The notes under the pieces: model-generated
What the model was told of the DNA's origin: nothing
Databases searched by the model: none
The model's input: the letters and a program-made list of their open reading frames with translations, nothing else
Shown here: positions 48,801 to 59,961 of the stretch, piece after piece
How positions within the stretch are numbered: the first letter of the stretch is position 1
Layout: each line of letters begins with the position of its first letter
Translations under genes and position numbers: made by a program
From: Telopea speciosissima
Taxonomy: Eukaryota > Streptophyta > Magnoliopsida > Proteales > Proteaceae
Reading direction: 5' to 3'
DNA length: 64,000 nt
Assembly (NCBI RefSeq): GCF_018873765.1
Contig: NC_057922.1
Coordinates: 16,071,563 to 16,135,562 of the forward strand

Positions 48801-51800
48801 AAAATCAATTTCAATTTCAAAAATAGAAACAGCTCCTCAGCTATTTCAGAATTTCTATTCCATTTTATTTCTATTTCACCGAAAGAAGGTGCAAAAATCA
48901 AACCAAACTTTTCTGGAATAGAAATGACCCCATGAAATTGAAATAGAAATCATACCAAATTAGGCCTTAATTCCCCAATTTTGGTAATGTAGTCCTAGAT
49001 AGGTAGGGGACCTACTAGGAGCCAAGCAACCAAGACCAGTTAAGCAGCAGGTTAGACGGGGGGCAGAATTGAGGTTTTAGGTCAATTTTAGGGTTAGGGT
49101 TAGGGTTAGGGTTAGGTTAAGGTTGAGGGGTTGGTTTTTATAGGCAGATGTAGGGGAGTCTAACAGTATTGGTCCAGTGATGATTGGATGAGTGAAAGTG
49201 TGAAAAGTCAAAAAACAGAAAATTAGGGTTTCAGGTTTTGGGTTTTTGAAAAGATGAGAGTGAGGGGATTTAGGGTTTAGAGATGGAATTAGGGCAGGGG
49301 ATTAAGGTCGAGTTCTCCTGGGGTTGGGAGAGTCACTCGGCCAAGGTATGGTAGGTTAATGATAGCTGAAAGTGGCTGGTTAGGATTTTAGGGTTTTGGT
49401 TAATTAATGGAAATGAGGGGAATTAGGGTTTCAATGATGGGATGGGGCTGAAGTTAAGGTCGAGTGGAGGGGATGCTGTGAAGGTACTGTGGTTAAAATT
49501 CGGATGAATTCTGATGGTGGAATTGGGCTGTGGGTGAATTTAGGTTTAAGAAATTTTAAGAAAAATAAGGGGGAAGGTTAGGGTTGGGTTTAGAGGATTA
49601 GGAGAAGAAGGGAATTGGTTGATAATATTAAACACTTACTTGGAGTTGCAGCTCTTCAATGGCAGCAGCTTGAAGACAAATAACATATCCTCCCGGTCTA
49701 CAAGACACAAAGAGTCAACTGGAGATCCACCAGTCCCTTCACCTTGATATGACTCACAAGGCAACACTCAACAAAGCAAGGCAGCAGCAGCAATGGCAGC
49801 AAGCAAAAGTTCTATATGACTCCCATGATCTCTTTTATTTATAATACGGCCAATGGCCCAATTCCTATTCAGTCTAGGAGTTTGATCACTAGGCTGATTC
49901 CTAGTACAAGTCACTCCTCTATAGAAATCGTGAAGGGGTGTGGGGACTAAAAACAACTTAAAATAAAAGAATATTCCCTAAGCAATAAAAGAATACAAAT
50001 CACTTAAATTGAACTATGATTTGAACCGGTTCAATTTAAGTTTACAAATAGACTAAAATTTAAGTTTACAAATAGACTAAAAATAAACTAAGTATGGAAA
50101 CTACTAATGCAAAAATAAACCAAGGCTCCAAACACTCGGCCCTACTCCTAGGGCTGCTTCTTCTTCTTCTTGTGGATGTAGGCCCTTGGATTTGCATCAT
50201 TTGGACCTTTTAATTCAGCTCATTACAATAACTAAACCCAGAAATTAATGCCCAACCCAATCCAGTACTAAATCCTGGCCCAATTTTAAACCGGGACTGC
50301 ATTACTACCAATCACACAAACCCTAGCTGGAATGGCCACATCACCCCTCCACTAGCTTTGACAAAGGAAGTCCCAAATTCACCACATGGTGGGCCATGAG
50401 GTCACGATGGATCACAAATCGTCATGTAGACAACCCTGGGGATGCTTATTTATCCACAAGTCACTGTCCAAAAATTCACCACATATGTGGCAAGAGTGCT
50501 ATATTAGCCACCAATGTAGAAATATCAGTCTGGAAGTGCCTGCCTACCGGCTAAAAATACTTTTTGCCTTCAATTTATATTACTGTACCAATTATCTCAT
50601 TAGAACTTAGGATGTTACCACGTCACTCCTCTGCTTGATCTTGTAATGATTTGAGTAAGAATGGTGCTTTAAATTGATTTTATCCCTTTCTGCAGCGCAT
50701 GGTTTTTCTGTTGGACTGACACATAGTAAAGTCTATAATAGATATACTTCTATTCTTCAATCCCCCACCCCTGGGAGGGATCTTTATCCACTTAAAATCT
50801 TGCATTCCAGAAAGGGATTTCTTTTCCAATAATATTTCTATGCGTATTCAATCATTCTGATATACAAAGAAGTACATACCATTCTTTCCAGAGTTGAAAA
50901 CAACATCCTGGAGGTTATCAGCAACCACAACCTTCACTGGTTCATTGTTAACTTCAGGAATAGGTTCTGACTTCACATACGGCTTTAAACTTCCATCCTG
51001 CTGACATGTACAAATGTCAAAATGTCATGAATCAAATAAAAATAACTTTATCCAAGCTATGACTTTGCAGCAATTAATGAAATAAACAAAAAGGCTGTAA
51101 AAGATTTAATTTCAACACACTATGTTAAAATTGGGGGAATTGAATCCCATAAGTTTAAAACACTTTCAGTAATTGACAAGGCGGACCTCAGTGCAATGGT
51201 AAGGTTGCTCAATTGCGACCAAGTAGGGAAACAGCCTCTTCGCGAAGCGGGTGTAAAGCTGCGTACATTATGACCCTCCCAGACCCCAAAGTGTTGGGAG
51301 GCCTCGTGCACTGTGTACGCCCCTTTTTTTCAGTAATTGAAGTTAACATCCAACATGGGATATCAGATTGGATACTCACAGCCAATAGTGATTCCTATGT
51401 TTCATTAGAACTTGAACTCCACAATGGAGGTATAAACTCCTACTGGTTGTGGGAATTATATCAGTGACTCAATGAGATAACACGAAGAAACTCCCTGATA
51501 CCCAATTTAGGCTCACCAAATACAAGGGAAATTGTCTTTTACATCACAGATGCTAATGGGAAATCTGATTCATCTCAGCATTCAGAAACTAAATGGAAGA
51601 CCATCACTACAAATACAAAATTATGTTAACAAGAAAAGAAGCAGAAGCATCACCATGTACTCCTTCAACCAGGGTGCAATATGATCAGGATCCAGATTTG
51701 GTTTGAAATATTTCTTGCCATCATTGTTCTGTATGATAAGGAGAGGCACCTGATCCTCTTGAAGACCAAAATACTGTTCATCCAAGCCAAAGGAAAATTA

Positions 51801-54800
51801 AACATGTAAAAAAGATTTAACGAGTGAACAGAAACAGCAAATAAAAATACACCAACCAGAAGATAATAATTACCTGGAATGCACCTTGACTGGCCTCAAG
51901 GTCACCCAATAAAAAGGCTACTCCCTTTCCTTTGTACTGCACTGCAACATCATGGTATTTTGACTTGAAAGCATCAACAAGCTCACTACCGAAGTTCAAA
52001 AACAGCATTGCCTGTACATTCCAAATTCGCAAAGAAAAAGGTTATTCAGGGGACAAATATGTCAGTAGCAATACATGTGAAACAGAAAGCCCATTAATAG
52101 ATCATGGCAATGGTTACTTTTAGATGATATGACAATGCCAACTAAATCCATACGATAGCTAAGATGGAAAAATTATCATATGGCATATCCTACATAAGGT
52201 CACCAACCACGGACTAGTACAGACAATCCAAAGGCAGACCATACAAAGCCCATAATATGAGGCATGGATGCAGAATGAACCTACCCACATCTTCAGGAAA
52301 GATAGTTGAGCCCTTCCAACATGCCATTAGACAAGGTTGATTCAGGCCAGCCCAGACTTCACATGATTTTTCCCCATTCCAATTATATAAACATATGCAC
52401 TAGAAGACACAAATGTATATAATGTATAACATATATATCGTTTTTCATAAAACATAGCATATATAGTGCGCATATGCATTTTAATGTTGTATGTGTAACA
52501 ACATAATATCTAGCTATGCCTTCATGCACAATTTGGGCCAGGCCCAAATTTATATTAATGAGACAGGCTAGGTCAAGACCAATGTCTGTTTGAACCAAGC
52601 CTGGGTAACACATTTTGGCCTCCTAACCCTCAGCCTAGGTCCAGCCCAAAGAGCTGAAACATTAGCCAGAGTGGACCAGATTTCGTGCAAGGTTGGGCAG
52701 GGACTGGACCAACCACTTTGCAGCCCATCATTGTATTAGATTTTGGTCCTCATGCTTGGAAGCAATAAAAACTTATTTTTGGATGAATAGAAGAAATAGT
52801 TTCTTATTTGATAAAAATAAATTTAGGAGAATTTATCTATAACACACTTAGAAATTCATGCTTTTAACACTGGAAACTTAAATGAACTAAATCATTTTAA
52901 AAACATCGCAATACAAGAAATGAAAATCAAATGCATTTTAGTTTTGTGGGAGATAGCACACGTAATTTCTATCCTCTACACTCTAGAGTAATATGGAATT
53001 TATTTTATTTTTTTTTGGGGCGGGGGGTGGAAGGGCACATGAGGGGGCTGAGGGAACATTGGTATTCATATTCACAAGCAACGTCATTAGAAACAGTGCA
53101 GCAGGCAGTGGACTTGAAGGTCTAATCAAAACATAATCAGGATTTGCAATTGTGCTCAATTGTCAACCACAGAGAAACTATTTACCTTGGCATTAGGACT
53201 GTTAAAGAATTTTACAACGAATGGCTGGTTGCTAGGATCCTTGTTGAAAAGAGTGATAATAGGCACACTAACTTCTTCGATAAAGTTCTCCAGAGCATCA
53301 ACATGAAAATTCTGCAGGTGCAAGATCCATGGTGTAATTATTCAACTCATAGCAAATCCAGAAACAAGAAAACCCACATGACCAAAAAAAAAGCAAGAAT
53401 TTATGCAATATCTTGCAATACCTGGAAATCAACAACAAGTTCATCAAATGGCTTGAACAACCTAACAGTAGGCCCTCTAACTGTTGATTCCCCTCTTGGA
53501 AGGTGTTTTGCATCCAAGGTATGAGCAAAATCATAGTCGGAGCGCAACTTCTCTGCTAATTGTGTAAAGTTTTCAAATTCCTCCCCCGAAAATTCTGAGA
53601 AAACCCCAACCTACAAGCGCAACAACATTAGTACCGCTTGATCATTTACTGGGAAAAAAAAACAAAGAAAGAAAGTTAAAATAAAACATGAATCCCTTAC
53701 AATAAAAATCTTTTTGTCATCAATAAGATTTCCAGCATCTACAACAGATTTAATCTCAGCTGATGCTGGACCAGCTAGCTTTTTCAAATATGTCACTATA
53801 CCATCAGCATCCCTAGGACCTTTGTAGTCTTGAACAGTCTTTCCTCCATTTCTTAGAATCTTGATAGTAGGGAAGCCCCTTATCTCAAATTCAGTGCCAA
53901 GTCCTTTGTTTACTTCATCATTGGCATCCACTTTAGCAAGAACTATAGGAGGGTCATGACTACTCAAAACTGATGCAGCTTTCTCATACTACAATTCAAG
54001 TAACATATTAAGAGTATAAACAAACCTGTAAGGAAACTGATCATCTACAACTTACAAGTAGTGAAAGAATGAAAGTAAAATCTTCATTTGAACATTTGAG
54101 ATGTGAAACTTATACCTCAGGAGCAAGATTCTTACAATGACCACACCTGCCACAGAAGATTAAGGAAATAAATCAAACTTATGCCTCAGCATCAAACATC
54201 TTGGTCGTGTGGCTTGATTTGTTGTAATCTAACAAAAAGATGTAATGATTATGATACAAAGTTTCAAAGTACAGACATGAACGCTTGATTTGCTATAATC
54301 TAACAAAAAGATATAATGGTTATGAGACAAAGTTTCACTGTATCAACATGAACTCTCTCAGAGTAAACCAATGGCAGTCCAACAAGATCAGCCATTAACT
54401 AGCTGGATGGCTGATACATCACTATGCACTTACCAACCATGGACCACAACTGTTATAGCATTATTATAGACCACCCATGAGGATCAATCTCATGTACATT
54501 GATAAATTACTTGTCGCACGAAAGAACCACAATTTAATATAATAGAGAAGATGTAAGCTTGAAGCTTGACCAAACATTTTTCTTTTTTTTTTAATGAACA
54601 GTTAGGCCCCAGGGAGACTTGAACTCATGACCTCTTAATTGTCAACTAAACAATCTAATAGCCCCAAAACCCAAAAGCATAATAACACATGATCCAGATG
54701 CATAAAGAATACCTCAATAATCACTAGAAATGTCCATACTTCTCTGGTTGCTAATCCAAATTTTCTTCGTGATCGGAAAATAAACTCATTTACCAGTCCA

Positions 54801-55356
54801 GTTTCATTGATTCTAGAGTTTGAGCATTAGAAAATTAACTAATGCGAGTCAGGAGCCATCTAAATCTCTGAACTCTCAGTCGAACTATGGCTAGAACAAT
54901 ATAATTACATCCGAAAAACTTTTCTTCAAATAAAAAATAATATTTTCACATGTTTGACCGAAGACACAAAAAGAAATCCATAAACAATCTTAGATCACGA
55001 TATTAAAGCTATAATCAGAAGCGAAGAAGAAGAAGAAGAAAACAAAAAACAGTAGATCTAAAATAAGAACGAACTGAATTCCGCACACAGAGGTGAGAAA
55101 GACCGATCAGATACATCAATTTGAACAGCATCGCAGAACAAAATAACGAAAAGAACAAGAAGTAATACCATGGAGCATAGAACTCAACGACAACGAAGTT
55201 ATGCTTGTTAACAGTATCAGTGAAGTTGGAGTTATCAAGAGTGACCACAAACTCCCCAGCCTTGCCTTCTTCTTCGGCAGCAGAGACTAATCTATGCAAC
55301 GAAGTGAAAAGACATAAAACGAAAATGCAGAAGCAGATCGGAACCCTAGACGCCAT
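42894..55356 (-). CDS. Protein disulfide isomerase, classical a-b-b'-a' type with KDEL
   Basis: An ER-lumenal oxidoreductase that forms and rearranges disulfides in secretory proteins. Ten coding exons on the minus strand (listed 5' to 3'): 55169-55356, 54116-54146, 53701-53988, 53422-53610, 53186-53311, 51874-52011, 51654-51773, 50880-50997, 44816-44928, 42894-43124. They join in frame to 513 residues. Residues 1-26 are a signal peptide. The first thioredoxin domain has APWCGHC (C64, C67) and cis-proline P113 (RGFPT); the last has APWCGHC (C409, C412) and P455 (RGYPT). The two middle domains lack CxxC, as expected for b and b'. The tail is acidic with three KDE motifs and ends in KDEL, the retention signal. 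Exon 2 has only 31 nt and encodes the CGHC active site. Intron 9 (about 5.95 kb) is a nest of transposons. Closest to the plant PDI-like 1-1/1-2 group, from memory of the Arabidopsis protein. Confidence 0.95.
45611..45716. mobile_element. Foldback element with CATAGTTGTCAAGGCG ends
   Basis: CATAGTTGTCAAGGCGTCG at the left pairs with CGCCGTGACAACTATG at the right. The ends resemble a Mutator-like MITE group of plants. No clean 9-base duplication. Confidence 0.6.
46038..46547 (+). mobile_element. 5'-truncated RTE-type LINE
   Basis: A frame translates to the end of an RTE reverse transcriptase: [47 protein letters not shown]. Downstream residues continue in a shifted frame and the element ends in (TTG)n, the RTE tail. 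GGCATGATG before and GCATGAGTC after suggest a short target duplication. Confidence 0.75.
46690..47160 (+). mobile_element. Internal region of the LTR element, decayed
   Basis: Starts after TTGGTGATAAGAAC with a frame for a short coiled, Glu/Lys-rich peptide ([14 protein letters not shown]) broken by stops. It ends with aaacttgaggacgaattttc, a phrase often found just before the 3' LTR of plant Gypsy elements. Confidence 0.4.
47267..48118. mobile_element. Mutator-like element with AGTTGTCAA ends
   Basis: CACAGTTGTCAAGCATC at the left pairs with GTGCTTTGACAACTATG at the right. A-runs on both sides could be the duplication but are uninformative. The interior has AAG-rich and GC-rich blocks without recognisable coding. 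Confidence 0.5.
48119..48396 (-). mobile_element. LTR segment in inverted orientation
   Basis: The reverse strand matches 45800-46000 and 46548-46605: ATGTAACCAATCCCCCC, GTTAGTCTTTGAGTTAGTTT, and GCATCAGCCTCC...CCCCAAACG against GCATGAGTCTCC...CCCCAAATG. Confidence 0.6.
48397..48966. mobile_element. Non-autonomous TIR element with GGT-rich core
   Basis: GGCCAGATTTGGCATGATTT at the left pairs with the reversed right end GGCCTAATTTGGTATGATTT. The core at 48580-48710 is a (GGT/GGC)n-like tract. Three-base duplication not clear. Confidence 0.65.
49070..49620. repeat. G-rich, C-poor block with (TTAGGG)4
   Basis: The plus strand is strongly depleted of C and full of TAGGGTTT and TTAGGG words; 49084-49113 is four tandem TTAGGG. 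No open frame of note. It may be part of an LTR that continues to about 50350. Confidence 0.6.
50034..50084. repeat. Short tandem duplication, about 25-base unit
   Basis: AATTTAAGTTTACAAATAGA is repeated twice in direct order. Confidence 0.8.
51177..51327 (+). mobile_element. Au-type SINE, copy 4 (in PDI intron 7)
   Basis: GGCGGACCTCAGTGCAATGG head, with the middle of the tRNA-like part deleted, then AAACAGCCTCTTCGCGAAGC, AAGCTGCGTACATTATG, CCCTCCCAGACCCC, GAGGCCTCGTGCACTG. Flanked by a perfect 13-base duplication TTTCAGTAATTGA (51164-51176, 51328-51340). It is antisense to PDI. Confidence 0.9.
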
Positions 55357-55460
55357 GCCAGGGTTCTCTCTCTCTCTCTCTTGTCTGCGGAAAAAATGGA
55401 CTGTCCACGCCTGTCTCGTCTCTTTCTTCTCTAACTGAGAGAGAGAGTGTGTGTGTGAGA

Positions 55461-55469
55461 TTTTTATAG
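55461..55469 (-). promoter_or_regulatory. Probable TATA box of the PDI gene with adjacent CGTGG
   Basis: On the minus strand GGCTATAAAAA lies about 105 bp upstream of the PDI ATG, directly after CCGCGTGG. CCACG/CGTGG is half of the ER stress response element, but I see no CCAAT partner at the required 9-base spacing, so only the TATA box is proposed. Confidence 0.45.
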
Positions 55470-55489
55470 CCACGCGGATTTGCTTATCT

Positions 55490-55522
55490 AAAATTCTAAA
55501 TTCTAAATTCTAAATTCTAAAA
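55490..55522. repeat. (TAAATTC)n tandem repeat in the PDI promoter
   Basis: Four to five units of TAAATTC about 30 bases upstream of the TATA box. Confidence 0.85.
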
Positions 55523-55919
55523 TGGAATTTAACGATTTACCAACAAAATAAATAAATAAATGGAAGAAACGTTAAAAAGAGAATGATATGCAAAAATCAA
55601 CAATTGGATTTATGTGAAGAAATGGAAGAAACCTACAGAGAAGGAATATTAAAAATCAATGGATTTATCTGATAAATTATTTTCCATTTAATTTTCCCTC
55701 AGTATCTGATTCATTATTTCCTTATATTTGGTGAGTATCCATCTAGACTGTCCCTTGCCCACGGTATTGTCACATTTTTGAAGATCAGATGGTTCAGATT
55801 ATTTGTGTACATCCCTACGAACAGAAGAATTGTCTTTACAAAATTATTTTACGATGAGTTGTGGTGCGCTTCATGCCCATGCTCACTAGGAGGTTTTGAG
55901 TTAGAGGCTCCTAACTATT

Positions 55920-56106
55920 GGATTCAGATCCTTTATTGCCGAGTTGCCCGGTAAGACCCTACTGTCAAGACATAGCAAGTTGGTAAATGATTGCCTTACC
56001 CCCATTCGGACAAGGTGCTCGGGTAGGGGTAAGACGATCATTCATCGCCTTGTTGTGTCTTGGCAGTAGGGTCCTGCTAGACACCTCAGCAATAGAAGAT
56101 CCAAAT
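55920..56106. repeat. Foldback MITE upstream of the PDI gene
   Basis: The left arm gattcagatcctttattg...agaccctactgtcaagaca is inverted against tgtcttggcagtagggtcct...caatagaagatccaaat. The loop has cattcggacaaggtgctcgg. Confidence 0.7.
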
Positions 56107-56287
56107 TGCTAACTATTACCTTATCTTGCGTTTCATGCCCATGCTCACCAAAAAGTTTTGTTAGAGCCTCTTAATCGTTACTTTATCTATCCCCTTAGTA
56201 AAAATAATAATATTATATAACTTTCTTTTTTTTAAAAAAAAATTTCTTATTTTATGGATTCTCTCTAATTCCTAAAGCTCAACAGTT

Positions 56288-56401
56288 TTAGGTGGAGATG
56301 CTGATATGTGACAGTTCAGACATCCAACGGTCTGAGCTCATTGACTATTTTGAGGTTGGACCGTTGGATATTCGGATTGCCATGTCGGCATTTTCCTTGG
56401 A
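56288..56401. repeat. Hairpin MITE
   Basis: The left arm ending ACATCCAACGGTC is inverted against GACCGTTGGATATTCGG on the right, with about 45-base arms. Confidence 0.65.
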
Positions 56402-56624
56402 CTGATGTGTAGGTCCTACTGCACATGCGGTTAAGATTTTAAAGCTGCGTTACTTTTACAAAATTATTTTACGGTTTTAAATTCATGAATTAAAGGGGTA
56501 TTTCCTTTTTTTCTTTTATCAATTATATAAATACTTTTCCTACACGTGGACACAAAAACCTATGCCGGCTTTAATTTTTATTTATTGGACAAGCATACTT
56601 TACCAAAATAATAATAAAAGATAA

Positions 56625-56868
56625 GCATCGTTGCTTGGTCGTATAACCCACCACAACAGTGCCAATGAGAGGGTGTACAGGGCATCCGGCTCCTCTCATA
56701 CGGCTTGCCCCACCTCCCTCTCTTCACCATAGCGGTGCCAATGGGAGCATGCATGGAAGCATCAATACGGTGAGATGTCAGCCTTTCATGGGGGCAGGTG
56801 GTCATTTCACAATCCTCTGTATCCAGACACAGGGGTCATACTACCTATTAGGGTTCTTTTTCTCTTTT
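56625..56868. repeat. High-copy MITE family, copy with duplicated core
   Basis: The core appears twice (cagtgccaatgagagggtgta and gcggtgccaatgggagcatgc), then tttcatgggggcaggtggtc and atccagacacagggg, ending with the usual TAGGGTTCTTTTTCTC. Confidence 0.6.
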
Positions 56869-57027
56869 AGCTTTTTGGAAAAGGATTTCAAACGACACGT
56901 CCATATTGGAATCTCTTAACAAGCTCCTTGAGAGTCATCCGATTTTCTTTCAATCTTTCTTGTCACCTTCATTGATCTATTTTCATCCTGACTTTAATAT
57001 TTCAAACTCTTCTATCTAAAAAAAAAA

Positions 57028-57211
57028 GGGGTGATGTTTCCTGGGTGGGATGCAAGGGCACATCATGCACACCAACTAATGAGAGTGAATGCGGTGGCAC
57101 AAAAAGAGGCGAAATTTCAGCCATACATGGGGGTATGGCGGTCATTCTGGCCCCTATTGTGTGTCGGTGTGGCCGTGGCCCTACGTCTCACATAGAAAAC
57201 ATTCTCTAACC
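57028..57211. repeat. High-copy MITE family copy
   Basis: Contains ctaatgagagtgaatgcggtgg, tacatgggggtatggcggtcatt, tgtgtcggtgtggccgtgg and a right end GAAAACATTCTCTAACC. Confidence 0.55.
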
Positions 57212-57444
57212 AAAAAAAAAAAAACAATTTCTCAAATTCTAGTGATCATATTTTTCCTCAACTGTTCTTGTATACCAGAATTCAAAGTCTTGAAATCAAT
57301 GCTATGTTCACCTTGAGCTTTACGCTTTTGAAGTCTCTTTGAAGTCGTCACTAAGTTGCAAGTCATTGTTAAACCCTCCTGTATTATCCACCTCTGCCAT
57401 CATTGCTTGTGGGCAGCTGATTTATCTACCAAACGCCAAAAACG

Positions 57445-57535
57445 AATTCCTCTCCAACGTACGTTAGACGGCTGGAGCTCTCCTTTGGGCACGTGTCGGA
57501 CAGCTCCAGCCGTCCGTTGCGTTGGAGAGGATCCG
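57445..57535. repeat. Short hairpin MITE
   Basis: CCTCTCCAACGTACGTTAGA...GGCTGGAGCT (57449-57480) is inverted against AGCTCCAGCC...GTTGGAGAGG (57502-57530). Confidence 0.7.
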
Positions 57536-57774
57536 GACTCCGACTAAACTTGCTCTTCGTCATCGTCACGTTGAAACGATCAGCCCTAGGACACCAAAAA
57601 TGCAATATGCAAAAGACCAGTTGCATATCACCGTCATTGGATAGGTATATTGTGATCATGTATAGATTCATGATTCTCTGTTGGGGGTATGATGTCTTGT
57701 TATGTCACTTGTGTTGGTGGGTTGATTCTAAAGGACTATTAAAAGGCTGTATGGTCCGATATATCTCATGATTG

Positions 57775-58085
57775 GCAGTCTTGGAATTTACCACCATCTA
57801 TAGCTAGAGCAAAGTTCTCTTTTTAGGTTAGCCTTGGTGATGGCAAGTGGGTTTCAATTTGGAGAGATCCTTGGATTCTATCTTTAGATGGATTTGTTAG
57901 ACCTAGTTTTGTTATCCCTTAGCTCATTTTCTTCCTCTGGTTGTTTGTTCTCACCTTTATCTCCAAGTGGTAGCATTACTACCAAGTCACTAGTGGAGAT
58001 TTTTATCTAGACCTTCGGTTTCCATTGATAATCGGCAAGCAGGGTGTGGAAATTGAAAATTCATCCAAAATTTAAAATGTTCTTA
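57775..58085 (+). mobile_element. L1-type LINE remnant
   Basis: Conceptual fragments LGDGKWVSIWRDPWI and, further on, VWKLKIHPKFKMFL match the segment downstream of the reverse transcriptase in plant L1 LINEs. Stops and shifts break the frame. Confidence 0.65.
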
Positions 58086-58258
58086 TAAAAAATTTGAGAT
58101 GGGGAATTCTGATTAAGAAAAGAATTTTTTTTTTTTGGTTGGGATTGATGATACTTGTGTCCTTTGCAATATTGAGTCAAAGTTTGAATGGTTTCTCTAT
58201 TTGCAAAGCCTTTACATGTGAGAACTAAGGAAAAAAATCCTCAATTCTTTAATCTCCG

Positions 58259-58423
58259 AGTGCGGTGCAATTCGGGGTCTGGGGCTTGACATGTGGAAGA
58301 TGCGACATCCAACGATACCGAGCTTGAGAAGAAAGAAAGAAAAAAAAATGGATCAATCAAACTCACACTGTTGGATGAAACATCTTCCACGTGTCGAGCT
58401 CTAGACTCCGAATTGCATCGCAC
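58259..58423. repeat. Long-armed hairpin MITE
   Basis: The arms of about 55 bases (58259-58314, 58369-58423) match at most positions: GTGCAATTCGGGGTCTGG left against the reversed right GATGCAATTCGGAGTCTAG; both contain TGGAAGATG and CATCCAAC. The loop is A/G-rich. Confidence 0.8.
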
Positions 58424-59961
58424 TGTACGACTTAATCTAGAGCCTTTCAGGCTCCTTATCTATTTTCTGTTTCTTCTTTAACATTTTGTTTCTTATGATA
58501 TGCTCGAAATTTATGTATTTTTCAGGACTCATCTCCTAATCCATTTACATTTTTGTCTAATATTCAAAAAATGGGCTTCTGATTTGAAACTCTCTCTTCT
58601 TTTGATTGTAACTACCCAGCCCTGGAAAACCATGCTTTGATCCCATCAGGTCCACTTGGTCTACCACCAATGGGTCATCCTGTCTTAATCTATCATGCTT
58701 TCTTTGATCATTCTACTTCTCAGTCTGGATGAGTTGCACTACTTATTCCAATTTAAAAAGAAAATAAGGTTATCACAACAACTGTCCAGTCCATTTTGCT
58801 CTACTAGTCGATTTGATTGAAAAGGACCTGAAGACTCAAAAATCTGATCCTTGAGGACTAAGGTTTCTCCAAAAATTGGAACTGACAGATAGTATGGAAT
58901 ATGTAGCTGCAAAGCGGTGGCTAGTGGAGATATTTCTCTTTTTCCACACCAATAGCCAAAGTCCTTGAACCCAAACATGATGCGCATAGAATAGCCCACC
59001 CATGCCCCAACGAGGAAAAAACAATTGGGTAGAAGCTAGAGCAATCCTAAGATTCATCAACTGTTCAAACCTCACTTTCCTTTGAATTCATTTGTTTAAA
59101 GATAAATCTCATTAATCAAAGAAACATAAAACATGAACTGAAACTCTGAATATTGAGGTTGAGAGCAGGGTTTTAGGAACCGTTTTCGGATTGGCCGATG
59201 CATCGGTAACGAACCAATACAGTTTTTTGATGAAAAAAATGGTGTTTTTATTTAGTATTATATCAATACCATGAACTGAATCCCTGGTTAAGAAGCTGAA
59301 TCAGATAAGTACCAGAACTCTAAACCTTGAAAACAAGTTTTCAGTGTTTCAAAATAGCCGTAAGATCATTCATGCTTAAAAAATAAATGATCATGATTTA
59401 TGAATGAAAAAGATTATCAAACAGATTCCAAGGAATTAACTTCACATATGATTCAACAAATCAAATTATATGGAGCTTTTATTTATTTTTCTCTATTGTC
59501 TAACATTTCTATTTTTGGACAGAAGCACCAAAAACTAAACAGATCATTCAAAATTTCATACCTCTACACCTGTATATCAATCATTCTCTCCTACACCTTC
59601 AGGAACCACCACATCATCTTACTAAATCAGCAACCAATCAACCAATAAATGAATTTCTGTACAAATCCCACCTAATTATGCGTCCTGGTTTGCGGGAGTC
59701 AAAAATCCAAGTGGAGAGGTCTTCAAGCTTCTAGATGGCACACAGTTTGTCCCATGGCTAGTATATGAGAATGATCTGGAACCCCCATGGAGTGATTTTT
59801 GTGTATATATCTTATGGTCCTCTGTGATCTCTAGCGCTAACCTGTATAAATCTTTCACGAGTAACCATTCTTTACAGTGTGGCCCTGTTAAGCGACCAGG
59901 GGGTTCCTTCTCCAAGCAATTGACTCATAGCATTGAAACCATAAAGATGATACTCCATTTG
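58424..59961. other. Intergenic DNA downstream of the DUF632 gene
   Basis: Includes the probable 3' UTR nearest 59961. About 59165-59285 has a repeat with cggattggccgatgcatcgg. Small antisense frames at 58739-59075 are not recognised. Confidence 0.4.

Noticed and set aside
54595-54665. Possible tRNA-like sequence (GGCCCCAGGGAGACTTGAACTC region)
   Set aside because: It has a reversed T-loop-like phrase but no acceptor or anticodon stem could be paired.
55461-55480. ER stress response element (CCAAT-N9-CCACG) at the PDI promoter
   Set aside because: Only the CCACG half is present next to the TATA box.
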